Positions 45,654 to 56,879 of a DNA stretch of 64,000 nucleotides are shown here, piece after piece. Source of the DNA: Lunularia cruciata (Eukaryota > Streptophyta > Marchantiopsida > Lunulariales > Lunulariaceae); contig OX419760.1 of the NCBI GenBank assembly GCA_948567375.1, positions 54,312,001-54,376,000 on the forward strand, given 5' to 3'. The notes under the pieces were generated by a model, which did no database searches, had not been told where the DNA came from, and saw nothing but the letters and a program-made list of their open reading frames with translations. The number at the start of each line of letters is the position of its first letter. Position 1 is the stretch's first letter. The position numbers and the translations under genes are program-made.

Positions 45654-47745
45654 ATGTCTGCATTGAAAGAACAACGGGAAGAGAGAGCTCAAAGACGAGC
45701 ACTTCAGTGTGAAGAAGACGAATGTCTAAACGTCCCAACCATCGTTGACGAAACTGAACAAGAGGCGTTGGAGTTTCAACTCCTTCACGAAGTGCAAGAA
45801 GCTTTGCTAGAACTTGACCACAAGAAACACGAAGGCGGTTGGCAAGGCTACTTTGCATCTCCCTCTTCTTCCAAAAAGAAGAAAGAATCGAGTGTGCAAA
45901 CATATGCATTGCGGCCTAGTACACCAACTTCCCCTAGAGCTATAAAGGAAGTTGTTTCCTTGAAGACCTTTGTTTGAGAAAAGACAACACAAACACTTAC
46001 TGAAGATGAGTGTCAATATCTTCTACAAACGATTCCTTGGTTGTCCCGAAGGAATTTTGAAGAACCCATCAAAGGTGTTGATCCTGAATCTTCCACTCGG
46101 GTTGAAGTCGACATCCTCATAGCAGAAATTGTTGAAGAAGACCCTACCTTGAATTTGACGAATTGGAATCCTTGGGCTGACAATATGGCGTCAACTCCAG
46201 CCAATCCTTCCGTTCCGTCAAGTTCCACATTACCTCAGCCGATCCCAGTGCATTGAACGATGACTTTGCTCTCTGTCACCTGACACGCCTATCAGAAGTA
46301 TAAGGGGATAGAACAAGACAAAGACCCCGATGAATTCATTGAAGAATTTGAAGTCATCTCCTTTGCTAACAAGGAGCATGACTTGGCAGATCGACTGAGA
46401 ATTTTCCCAAGTTTGCTTTGCAAGAAAGCTTGGAGCTGGTACACCCATATGACTCAGAAGGGGTTTGTACCATCGGACTGGGCGGACTTGAGAAACAACT
46501 TCTTGGAACAATTCCGGGAGGTTGACTATGATACGAGTGTCTTCGTGGCACTCAATGATTTGGACCGGGGCAAGAAGGAGAAGTTGAGGGACTACTCTGA
46601 GCGGTTCATGGCACTACTGAACCGAGTTCCCAAGCAATCGGGGGTGGTGGGATACTCTGATGCCCAAGCCATTACCTGGTTCCTCGGGGGCCTTTCACCA
46701 GAGATACGAATCTTTGCCAGGGGGAGGAACGTAACTTCCTTGGACAAAGTACTCAAACATGTCACTCGTTATGAAGCGGCCCACTCTCACTCTGCCGGTA
46801 ACCGGAGAAATTGGGAGAAGAAGGGCAAGAAGCCCAGAAGGAGAGCTTTGCGCAGCACCTCCCCTTCTTCGGACGAATCCTCTACATCTTTGAGCTCTTC
46901 TTTGGAATCCAAAGAAGAATCAAAGCCAAGACGAGTCAGAAGATGTGGAGGCAAGAAACCAGTGACTCCTCTAGCCAAGAGTGTACATAAGGCGGATACA
47001 AAGCTGGATGCCCTCATCAAGGAGTTTTTGGATTTCAAGATCCAAATGATTGGGGCTAAGGACCAAAGAAAGGCCCTAGCATTTGGACGATCTAATGTGT
47101 GGTGCACCGCATGTGGCAAATCTGGCCATGCCAACACAGAATGCAATACTCGTAATGCATTCCCGGTGTAGCAGATTGATTGGGTTCCGGGATGGAACCA
47201 AGACAAGGACAAAGAGGCGGTGTACCAAACTCAGGAGGTACAGCCTCAACCAAGCACATCGTATCAAGGTCCGAGGTTTGGACCCAGGGAGTATAATCCC
47301 AATGCTCCTTCACAAAGACCACCGATGAGCAACCAAAATCGCCCTCAGAATGTTGCGCCCGGAGCCTGTTATAATTGTGTCTTGATGGGACATTGGTCTC
47401 CAAATTGTCCCGAGCCAAGAAGGCAAATTGGGTACATTCCCTTGTGTGGAAATTGTAAAGGATCGGGGCATACGGGCAACCAATGCCCTCACCCACCGAA
47501 CCCAAAGCCTCCTGTAAAATATGTACAGACCCCCGCTGAGCGTGCAACACTTCAGCCAAAGGGGGATACGAATGTAAATTGCATTACTCTTGAGGAAGAA
47601 AGACCTCAAGAAGGGAGTCCGGCCTCAGAAGGAGAATGGCCAGACCTTGAAGTTTTGAAAGTTGAGACACGCTCCAGCAAGAAGAAGCGTGATCCCGAAG
47701 AACTGAGTACGACCTCGTCGTCTTCCCGAAAGGCAAAGAGACAGC
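45654..47745 (+). pseudogene. Element C gag with three zinc knuckles
   Basis: One reading frame from ATG 45654, broken by four stops (near 45975, 46254, 46287, 47169). The capsid domain lies at about 46290-46780 (KKAWSWYTHMTQKGFVPSDW, LRDYSERFMALLNRVP, WFLGGLSPEIR). A Ser/Arg-rich linker follows, then CTACGKSGHANTEC (about 47101-47142), CYNCVLMGHWSPNC (about 47368-47410) and CGNCKGSGHTGNQC (about 47446-47490), all CX2CX4HX4C. The frame runs straight into the D insertion at 47745 and resumes at 61440, which shows D landed in coding DNA. Confidence 0.88.
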
Positions 47746-47852
47746 TGTCGTGCGTATATACATCGCTACACAACATACATCGCTGTCAACATCATACACT
47801 ATAGAAGCACAACTCACACATAAGTCATACATAGACTCTAAAGTGCCACAAT
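47746..47852 (-). repeat. 107-bp repeat S, outer copy
   Basis: TGTCGTGCGTATATACATCG... to GTGCCACAAT, nearly identical to 48303-48409. It lies between the D LTR repeat and the target-site duplication, so D ends in S here rather than in the LTR. Confidence 0.85.
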
Positions 47853-48300
47853 AATCAGATTGCTTAACATTCTCAACTCAACTCAACTCAGATCAGTACT
47901 TGATCTGTCACTCTATAAACTGCCAACAACTGGGCACTGATTACAGTCAAGCCACACCCACTCAAGCATAGAGAATCCAGGTGACGCTCGCCGGCCTCTG
48001 TCCACCATAGCTAGGAACTCGAAGGCTCAACATCAAAGAAGTGAGCTCTCTGGAGCTCACCTTCGAAACTATACCCCTGGACTCGAGCTAGCCCTGAAAC
48101 CCTAACGGTCCCGCTGATGGCACACTCGACGGTGCAAACGGTGCAAAGTGACGGTGGGCCCCACCGTGAAGTCAGTACCCCAAACACCAAATCTGACCGT
48201 CGGAAAGTAGTCTCTGAGATACTACTGAAATAACTCTAACTACTATCACTGGAACTCCAGTGTCCGAGCAACTAGATGCGGAACTACAAATGGCATGACA
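47853..48300 (-). repeat. Element D 3' LTR (449 bp)
   Basis: Sense start TGTCATGCC at 48300. It matches 60982-61435 over its length with about 14 substitutions, one 5-bp indel and two smaller indels. The last two bases of the LTR are replaced by the start of repeat S. It includes the near-palindrome CGGTGGGCCCCACCG. Confidence 0.85.
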
Positions 48301-48302
48301 GC

Positions 48303-48409
48303 TGTCGTGCGTATATACATTGCTACACAACATACATCGCTGTCAACATCATACACTATAGAAGCACAACTCACACATAAGTCATACATAGACTCTAAAG
48401 TGCCACAAT
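48303..48409 (-). repeat. 107-bp repeat S, inner copy
   Basis: Second copy of S, two bases from the sense start of the D 3' LTR and directly downstream of the PHD-finger coding region. It is the internal 3' end of D. Confidence 0.8.
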
Positions 48410-48582
48410 CGGCCCCCTAGCTGGCGGTTAGGTCCCTCTAACTCCAGATAGCCATCTACTCTAAATATATGGTATACCCTCTAATGGGCAAAGATCAGGA
48501 GGCAGGGTGCTATGGAGCCCCATCGTTAGTCGCCTGTCTGCAATCTATACCATATAAAGAATGAACTAGCTATAGGTCAAGT

Positions 48583-48716
48583 ACATCTAGGACATAACCA
48601 CTGTCCCTGAGGAACCACCGTGAGGGGAGGAGTCATACATGCCATATGCCATCTCTCGAACAGCTATCACACACTAACATAGTAGCAGCTCCACCAGAAG
48701 AGCCACATAACATACA
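48583..48716 (-). pseudogene. Element D C-terminal PHD finger
   Basis: The pattern is CMLC - 11 residues - CDSC - 5 residues - H - 2 - C - 14 - CPRC, a Cys4-His-Cys3 zinc finger with the typical Trp before the His and Trp two residues before the last Cys pair (QWLCPRC). A one-base frameshift lies at the His. PHD fingers read histone H3 tails, often unmethylated or methylated Lys4; here the role could be to guide integration, as chromodomains do in chromoviruses. It lies at the end of the integrase frame, interrupted only by solo LTR B; the frame is continuous when B and one target duplicate are ignored. A stop follows the last Cys. Confidence 0.85.
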
Positions 48717-48740
48717 CCTTAAGCCTGCACGTACAAGTGC

Positions 48741-51700
48741 TGTGACAACCCGACAAATATCACTTTTGCGGTAATCGGGTAAGTAAAGTTCGTTCCCACA
48801 GAGATACGAGTCAGAATTGGTCAAATACAAAGTCAAACAGTAACATGTAGTTCTTCTTGAGTTCTTCTTTAGTCTCTCAGGTAGAAACCACACCCAGAAG
48901 AGAGTAACAAGCACTGACTCGCAGTCTTGTCACAAATTCACACTCCTTAATCACAACTCCATCAATTATTTCCAAACAATCTTGATTGTGATGATTCAGG
49001 CTCTCCCGAAAATGGCACTTCACTGCAAAACAACTTCGCCTTAGAATTGTGTTCTACCCCTCCACTGAAGGCACAACTTCCTCGATCAAAATTGCTTCAC
49101 ATCAACTTCGCACTGCACTCACAAATGCAGAATACTACCAACACTACAATTCCTCTCAGATCTGTCAAGGCATTGCTTCGATTGCACTTCACTCAGGATC
49201 AAACACACAGAATGAAGATCAAGGCTGTGGAATCCAACATCCAACAAGCACTCTAACTTGCACTTTGAATTTCTCCAAACACTCACAAACACAGTTACAA
49301 AGTTGATACTCGGAATCAAGCTCAAGTGACGAGCACTGCTTCACAGCACTTCGCTTTATCTATTCTCAGAAATAATGAGCACTGAACAACAATTTCCTAC
49401 GAATGCCACTCTTAAATAGTGAGCAAATCAACAGTTCTAATAACTATACCGTTCTACAACAACTATTCTAACCTACAGATCCGAAATGACAATGCACCTC
49501 TTCATATCTGCCCCTTCAAATCTCAAATCGGTTACTAATCCGATCCGATGTCTACTTCTTCCTCGGCTTTCAAACCCGAACCCGAAGTAATCTTACTTCC
49601 TACTATTCTGACCTCGGGTTTCACAACTCCTACATCTTCTACCAGATCCAGCAATTTTCTTTCCTGATCTGAAATTGCACTAGCGGGTAATCTATCTAAC
49701 TCCTCATCCTTTGACCCACTCTTCTCTAATGTCTCTGAGGGCAACTCCGAAGACATTTGGATCCCGATGTTATCTACTTCGGGTTTTGCTTTAACATCCT
49801 ACCGAAGCTTTTCTAACTCTATTCTCACTAATCTAATCTAATCGCGATATTGTCTTCTACTTCTAAGATCTTCCTATCTACACGAGTTCTCAATTTAATC
49901 AACAAGGCATTCAAATCTGTATCTTTTGCTTGTCTTTGCCTCGTCTCCTGCACCAACAACTTCAACTCGTGCAGACGCGCTTCTTCAATTTGAATGCTAG
50001 CCTCTGTACTTAACATCGCGTTTACCTTGAGGACTATCTCCTGCAATGGCTCCAATCTTGTCTTCCTTTCTCGTTCCCGGTCTGCAAGCCATTCTTCTCT
50101 GTACATCGCCAATTCTTCTTTGAATTCGGCCTTCACCGCTTCCTTCTCTTCCTGATTACGAAGTAAGTCTCATAATCTCTCTTCTTCTCTATATCTCGCA
50201 GCCAACTCTTGCTGCTAGAGTTGCTTCTTCTCCTCCATACTATCCATCACTCGATCGAGCTCTTGATCCTTTGATGCTACCCTCGCCATAGCATGGATGA
50301 GTTCGACTCTTGAATCAGCAAACTGCTACTTCAAGATTTCATGCTCCGCTACCTGTCTCTCCCTTGCGATGTCACTCTTCCTCGCAAGATCTTCTTGATA
50401 ACTCACTTCTCTCTTCAGGTCTTTGATTACCTGACTCCTCTCGACTACTTCTGCTCATAGTACTTTTCTCTCTTCCTCTCCTCGGGTTATACTCTTCTTT
50501 AACTCCGAGTTTTCTTCTTCCAATCTTGATAAGACCTGCAACACAGTTTTTACCTCTGGACAAGTAGACTGCATCTCCTTCTTCTTCTTCTCCATCTTCA
50601 CCAACAGCGGGCATACTACCATCTGCAGGTAATCTACTCCATTACTGATACCTTCGTCCTCCCACGGAGTGGTCTCTCTTCTTTCTTCGTGTTCTCCCGA
50701 TACTCGCCTTCTTCTCTGGAGTCTTCGTATCGGAATTGATGCCTCACTGCCCTAGCTTCCTTCTAGCTCTTCCTTCACTCTACTTTTCGGTCCCGCTTCA
50801 CACTTCGCCTTACGTCTCGAGCAAATTCCTTGCTGTATTGCGATATTCTTCTCCTTGCACACTGGTACTTTGTCTTCCAGCACCGCATTGTCTTCGGTGT
50901 CTACCTCGGCTTGCATTTCTTCTTCATATTCTTCAGCCGCTGGTACTGATGTCATCTCTCCTCCTTCCTCACTGTCACTGCTCATATCTCCACTTTGCAA
51001 TGTCAGCTCAGGTTCCTCCTCACGGTCCGAGTCCTCCGTCTTGAGCTCGGCTTCGCCTTCTGAGTCTTCATCTTCCGACTCAATCACCACCATTCCTTGC
51101 CTCGGGTTATTTTTCTGCATTTTCCAAGGTTTCTTGTTTTCTTTGGCTTCTGCTTGCCGAGTTCTCTTCTTCGTCGGGGTACTTTCAACGACCTCCACGT
51201 TCTTCCTTGTCTTCGTGTAGTAATCGTCTGTGCTCCGGATTTGGAGAATGTATTGCTGTTCCTCCGCGTCGACTTCTCTTCTCAAATCAGGATGGAAATG
51301 AGACACCATTTGATTACGCTCAGCCACATTGAGCAGATTTAACCTGAGGTAAAAATGGGCTGCAAATGGTATGATGTAGTGTGGAGGCGACTTATCCCGC
51401 AGATTCCACACCATCTGCCTCGTTCTTCCGTGAAAGCACCTTGCCCAATTTATCGGTTCTCCTGCAAATAACTTGTGAAAGAACACCGCTTGGTGTTTCA
51501 TCACATAGGTAGTTCTCTCCGGCTTCAAGAGGGCCATTAGTGCACTCACAATTCCCCTCCTCACTGGGTCCTTATAGCTCTCAACTTTATACCCATTCTT
51601 TGTCCTCTTTGACGAGAAGGCATCTCTCACCTCCTGCGTTTCTTGGGCTATCTCTCCTTTCCCCAAGAACGTGGCTCCTTGCTCCGAGCCTGCCTCCTTC

Positions 51701-52499
51701 CCGAGTACGAGTCTCCAATCCGACTCTGTCCAGCGAGCCGGATTTCCTCTCTTCCCTTCTTCCTCGGGACCATCAAGACATTTACTCTCGATGATTTCTG
51801 TCATGAATCCTGGAAAACTTACGTTCTAGTTCCATGCTAGAAAAGTGATCCGAAGTCGGCTCAAGACTTCGATCCTCGCTACTATATCTAATCTCCGAAT
51901 TGCATGATTTCTCACTGCAAATTTGGAGTTCTTCTTCCCTCCCCCCATCTCTTCTGCTTTCTTTCGGTCTCTTGATTTCTCTCTCTTGACTTCTCCCTTA
52001 CGCACTAACACGAGTCCAACTCTATTTCCCTTTCCCCGATCACCTGCAAGACGACTCCTCAACGGCGAAGGAAAATTGCTCGACATTTTGTCGTTGCAGT
52101 TTTGATTTTTATAGAGTTGCACTTCTTCGTCTTCCGTCGCTTCAAGTTTCTACTGAGAAATCACACCTCCGGCATGCACCTGTCACTATCACCCCACCTT
52201 CGCGCGTATGAGCCGCCAATATTGAAACGGCCCGTTCTTGAATTTCTCGCCCCGACGAAAGGTTGTTAGACTGTCTTTGCCTCGGGTTGAGCTCCCCCCG
52301 AGCCAAAGACAATTTACTTCGTATTGTATGCTGACACGGCATTTCAGAGTACTTTGCCTTATGACACGAAGTCACTTTACTTTGGGTTTCACCCCAAAGA
52401 CAATTTTCTTCGTCTTCTTTGGCCATACAGGCGCAATCCGACTTCTCTATACACTTCTTCTCCTTTATTTTGAAAAAAACAAAAAATGTGGGCACCACA
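48741..52499 (-). mobile_element. B: solo giant LTR of the element C family
   Basis: Starts TGTGACAACCC and ends GGCACCACA on the plus strand, i.e. the reverse complement of the element C LTR, 3.76 kb. It is flanked by AGTGC on both sides (48736-48740, 52500-52504), a perfect 5-bp target duplication. No interior remains, so an element inserted and then lost its body by LTR recombination. It lies between the integrase tail and the PHD finger of D. Confidence 0.95.
49535..51804 (-). pseudogene. LTR-encoded ORF, copy B
   Basis: Same protein as 42474-44748. 51804-50752 is open for 350 residues, covering the N-terminal domain, basic patch and acidic region; here the 17 bp lost in the other copy are present (FHGRTRQMVWNLRDKSPP). 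Then frameshifts and stops break the coiled coil into 50614-50372, 50136-49828 and 49756-49535, ending EEEVDIGSD. The in-frame TGA after ERL is shared with the other copy. Conservation of start, frame and end in two separate insertions shows that the ORF belongs to the LTR. Confidence 0.7.
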
Positions 52500-55219
52500 A
52501 GTGCCAAGCTTGGGTCCATAGTACCATCAATGTTTGGAAGGTGGCATGGCGCACAATTGCGCACATGATCCTTCCAAACAACACCATCACGTCCTTCTAA
52601 CACAAGGACTCCAGATGGCAAAACCTCGCGCACTCTCAAGATAGTGCGGCCTGTAGAAACATCAAGTGTTGTCGGTGCTGTCTGCTGTAGATATACATAG
52701 TCGCCTGGATGAAATTGACGGATCGAGGGTCTATAACGTCCTCCTCAAATGGTAGCATAACGTAAAGTATCTCTATGCTGAGCAATCGCCAAGTTCTCAA
52801 AGACCATCGGCATCACTCTCCGAAAGATCTCTACCCGCTGAGAACATGTGCTCATCCATACATCGGGGTCATCCAAGTCCAAAACTACAGTAGCATCTCG
52901 ACGAATGGCTGGAGGTAAATCTAGATCTCGTCCATAGAGTAGAAAGTATGGAGAGAAGGATGCTAAGGAGGCTTGCCGGCTGAACCGATAGCCCATGGCC
53001 AACCAAGGTAATTGGAGATCCCAATCTCCCAAGTGGCCTCTCTGCAAACCATACTTTTGCAATCCTCTCTTCACCGTCTGAACCACTCTCTCTGCTAAGC
53101 CATCTGCCTCAGGGTGATCTTGGGATGTAGTATGATGATCAATCAAAGCCTTGTCACACAAGACCTGAAACTCTCCCAAGAACTATGTACCCTGATTAGT
53201 CAAAACCTCAACTGGTGCACCAAAATGACTAAGAACTTGATCCAGGAACGAGTAAGCTGTCCCTTCACTAGACTTGTCAGGAAGTGCCACCAACTCAATC
53301 CACTTGGAGAAGTGCTCTACCATCACCAAAACATACCGATGATGTCTCACAGTCAGCGGTAAAGGTCTGGCAAAGTCCAAACTCCAATGGTAACCCAATC
53401 CCATGATAGGTAATGGGTGTAACTGTGGCATAAGAGCATTGAATGATGCTCTAACTCGGTCACAAACCACACATCTGGCAACAAACTGCTGTACCTTGGT
53501 CTGCATACCGCGCCACCAATAATGACTTTGGAGTAAGCTATATGTACGCTTTACTCCAAAATGTCCTAGCTCCTCATGAGCATGACGGACCAACTGTGGT
53601 CTCTGTGATGGAAGTGGTACTACTCGCACTCTACCATCCTCCCATACACGCAAAAGGTGTCTACCCTCCAATCTGAACCGTCTGGCTCGCTGAAGAACAC
53701 GGTCTCTCTCCTTGGCCCCAACTGTGCCACCCACAACACCAGTGCGAAGATAGTCCATCACTAAGACATCATCATGAATGTCTCGCTGAACTGTACCAAT
53801 ATCTTCACTCTTTGGATCTGTGACCTCAATAACTCCTCTTGTATGCGCTGAGAGAGATACCACCAAAGTCTCTGCAAATATACACAAAAAGGCCAATGCA
53901 TGCCAACCTGGCACCATCTCCTCATCTGTCTCACCATGCCAACGTGCTCCGGTCCGCTCCTGCTGGCTGGGACATGGGTTTCTACTCAACCCATTTGCAT
54001 CAAGGTTCACCACTCCAGGTATGTGAACAGCCGTGAAATCATACTCCTGTAAAATCAGAGCCCATTGTGCAAGCTTCCCTGAAAGCTTGTCGGACTCCAT
54101 CAACCACTTCAGCGGCTGATGATCAGTGATGAGAGTGAAGGGGTTACCAAATAGGTAACATCGGAAATGTGCTACTACCCAAACTGCTGCCAAGCACTCT
54201 CCCTCATATGTACTGTACTTTGCCTCCGCTGAATTGTTGGAGTGACTAGCATAGGCCACCACAAACTCCTTCTCCTCATCATCATGCTGGGTGAGCACCG
54301 CTCCAAGCCCCAACATACTCCAATCAGTATGAACCTGAAATGATCGTCCCCTGATTGGTCTCCTCAAAATAGGAGCAGATGTTAACCTCTCCTTGAGCTC
54401 TACAAAAGCTCTCTCTTGCTCATCTCCCCAACACCACTCTTGTGTAAGCTTGGTCAGCTTCGTCAAGGCCTTGGCAATGGCACTAAATCCTCTAACATAG
54501 CGGCGATAGAAGTTTGCCAACCCAAGGAATGCTTGCACTCTGCTCACATCAGTAGGCCGAGGAATACGTGCAATAGCCTCCACCTTGGTCTGCTGGACAC
54601 CAAGTCCTCCGGGGTAGATAGTGTGACCCAAATACTCAACCTGCTCGTGGAAGAACCTACACTTCCCAAGATGTAGTTTGAGTCCATGAGATCTCAACCT
54701 CTCAAACACCTCCAACAACTGTCGCTCATGCTCTTCCACAGTAGTGCTATACACCAAAATGTCATCAATATAGCACCAAGCAAAATCCAGTCCAGCTAGG
54801 ATCCTATCCATGACCCTCTAGAACTCAGCAGGAGCGTTCTTTAACCCAAATGGTAAGAACCTCCACTGATATAACACATCCTTGCCGTGAGGATCAATAG
54901 CCCAAAATGTTGTCTTGGACTTATCTTCCTCCCTGATCGGCAACTGATAATATCCTGCTCGAAGATCCAAAGTACTGAAGACCTTTGCATGCCCAATCGC
55001 ATCAAAAATCTCCTCCGGTGTAGGCATGGCATACCGATCAGCCCTGGTCTGTTGGTTGATAGGACGGTAATCTCCACACATCCACCTATCTGTATAGTTG
55101 CCATGCATATCCTTCTTGGCTGGCATCACTGTCGCTGATGCATACTCTCTATGTGAAATCTCCACCAAACCAGCCTCAAAAAGGTCAATACTCCGGCTCT
55201 GAATCAATGTCCTCTCCAT
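52500..55219 (-). pseudogene. Element D pol: RT, RNase H, integrase
   Basis: A single frame with stops near 54815, 53180 and 52742. RT: DRWMCGDYRPINQQT, STLDLRAGYYQLPI, FLPFGLKNAPAEF and the catalytic YIDDILVYS (near 54770). RNase H about 54330-53950: VHTDWSMLGLGAVL, YSTYEGECLAAVWV, LITDHQPLKWLM. Integrase zinc part about 53620-53490 (HEELGHFG...CVVCDRV); core WSLDFARPLP (first Asp), LTNQGT where the second Asp is now Asn, HPEADGLAERVV (Glu). The tail (GDYVYLQQTAP...GRTILRVREVLPSG, GPY/F-like) ends at the B insertion. The RT lineage is not the same as E1-E5 or C. Confidence 0.92.
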
Positions 55220-55239
55220 CTCACTATATCAATAAAGAT

Positions 55240-55790
55240 GTTGGAAAACTGGTGTGTCACTAGTCAGCTCAATCCGTATACCAGGTCCCTTCAGAGCATC
55301 CAAATCCTTCATACTGGAGGCAAAACAACTCGTGTGACTCCTCAAGAACCTCCAAACCCTCCGTCTTTCCTCTCCAGTAAGCTTGGGTCCAAGATCTGGC
55401 TCCCAAGTATCCTCTGTAACTGTAGTAGGAGTGGAAGATGTACTGACTGGCTGCTACACTGGGCCCTTGGGAGCAATAGTGTCATGCTCCCGACCACTAG
55501 AGGTCCCAACCTCTGTGTGAAAAACTCCCTCCACTCTGGCTGCAAGCTCCACACGTCCTCTGGCTGCATCCCATGTGGACCAAGGGTGTAATCCAAGTAG
55601 CCCACGCTCACCTGGATGGACTCCAAGTAGACCACTCTCCTTAGTAGCTACTGGATGTGTCCCAAGAATACCATGTCCACTTGGTCCATCACCCCCAGCA
55701 TGTGCCTGAATCGTCTCGATAGGCACAGGGCTCACAAGTGTCCGAGTGGTGATGCCTATCAAGCGCATCCTACGCTGCTCTGCCAAACCA
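55240..55790 (-). other. Linker between methyltransferase and RT in D
   Basis: Coding, in frame with RT. It has three short tandem motifs, GILGTHP, GLLGVHP and GLLGLHP, then a variable stretch with a stop near 55454 and one near 55230. The EEFRRVWRFL-type stretch just before RT (EERRRVWRFLRSHTSCFAS) is the usual RT lead-in of gypsy elements. No domain is named. Confidence 0.55.
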
Positions 55791-55794
55791 AGGC

Positions 55795-56740
55795 TCACAA
55801 TCCAGGTCAAACAGTTCAGGTCCATAGCCTGACCTAACACCTGACGCCTGGATGCCTCTGACACTGCTGGAACAGCGGTAATACCGGTGCAAAAACCCAT
55901 CGCCCGCTCTCTCTCATCAGCATTGGGCTCCACCAACTGCTGTAACTGTGAGTCCCAAACAAGTCCAGGTCCTCCCTCTCGAATAGCATGAGAGCTTGGG
56001 AAACTCATGAGTGTGGGAAATGCAGCTAGGCTGTCCAACTAGGTTCACCACTGCCATAGATGACCTATCAGCCACTACCACTGTCTGAGACTGACGTCCA
56101 ACATCCAAGATATCATCAACAAGAATGTGGTCTAGTCGCTGAATCCCATCATAACTACGCTGTAGAACCTCTCTGGGTAAAAGGTTCGTCCACCGAAGAT
56201 GAAGACAATGAGCCCGTGATCCCACTCTGGCTGCATCTAACAATACAGTAGGTCCCATCCAAGAATGGACCTGATGTGTACTCGCCACCACTCTAGTGCA
56301 AGAATCCCCCATCAAAGGAATGTTCTCCAAAAGGTAAGCTGGAGAAATAGACTGATGAACCTGGAGATGTCGTAGTATCCGTAACATCTCCCAAAACACA
56401 CCAAAACGAGGATCCTGAAGACCCAAACCGCGGCCCGCACGTGTATGTCCCTTACATGGCCATCCAGAAATCACCAAGTGAATAGGCCCATGTCTCTCTA
56501 GGTCATGCGCCCCCAGTAAGGAAATGTCTCCTGGTAAGGCCTTTTGGTAACCTCTGACTGCTGACATCTGTAATAACTCCGGATACCGATAGGCCAAGTG
56601 TGCTACATGATGTAGAGAGACTTGCCTAGCAGTCTCATCTCTCTCTACATACAAGTACCTCTGTACTCGGATACCCGCCTGTAACACCGCAGCTAGTTCG
56701 GTGCTGATCCCACCAAACAACTCCAATAGGCATATCCCCT
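55795..56740 (-). pseudogene. Element D C5-cytosine DNA methyltransferase domain
   Basis: It would transfer methyl from S-adenosylmethionine to cytosine C5. Motifs in order: I, LLELFGGIS (SAM binding); II, YVERDETA; IV, ISGWPCKGHTRAGRGLGLQDP with the catalytic Pro-Cys; VI, LLENIP (ENV-type Glu); VIII, LDAARVGSRAHCLHLRW (Arg pair, close to DNMT3's DAxxVSxxHRxRYxW); then a short recognition stretch; IX/X, ERERAMGFCTGIT and RRQVLGQAMDLN. The short recognition region and motif VIII suggest the DNMT3/DRM side rather than DNMT1. It is in frame with the protease upstream, and one frameshift near 56040 puts it in the RT frame. About 315 residues. The domain has no stop itself, but the flanking polyprotein does. 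Confidence 0.92.
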
Positions 56741-56879
56741 CTACTGGATACTGCCAAGCAATGAGTGTGGTATCTAGAGGTGTCAAAGCAATCGCCTCTG
56801 GAGGCTCATCCTCACACTCATCCCCTGATGGTACGAAGGCTCCACTCCAAGCTTGCTGCACCAACTGATCCGCATACTA

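Noticed and set aside
48303-48409. Simple tandem LTR pair at the left end of D
   Set aside because: The 107-bp repeat contains none of the 449-bp LTR, so it is not a second LTR start; template switching fits better, but it is not settled.
56060-56251. Plus-strand frames within D (several of 60-139 codons)
   Set aside because: Shadows opposite the GC-rich D polyprotein.
55917-56864. A host DNA methyltransferase gene caught between elements
   Set aside because: It is in frame with the retroviral-type protease upstream and, after one frameshift, with RT downstream, all within one element bounded by LTR repeats and a target duplication. It is an element domain, not a separate host gene.
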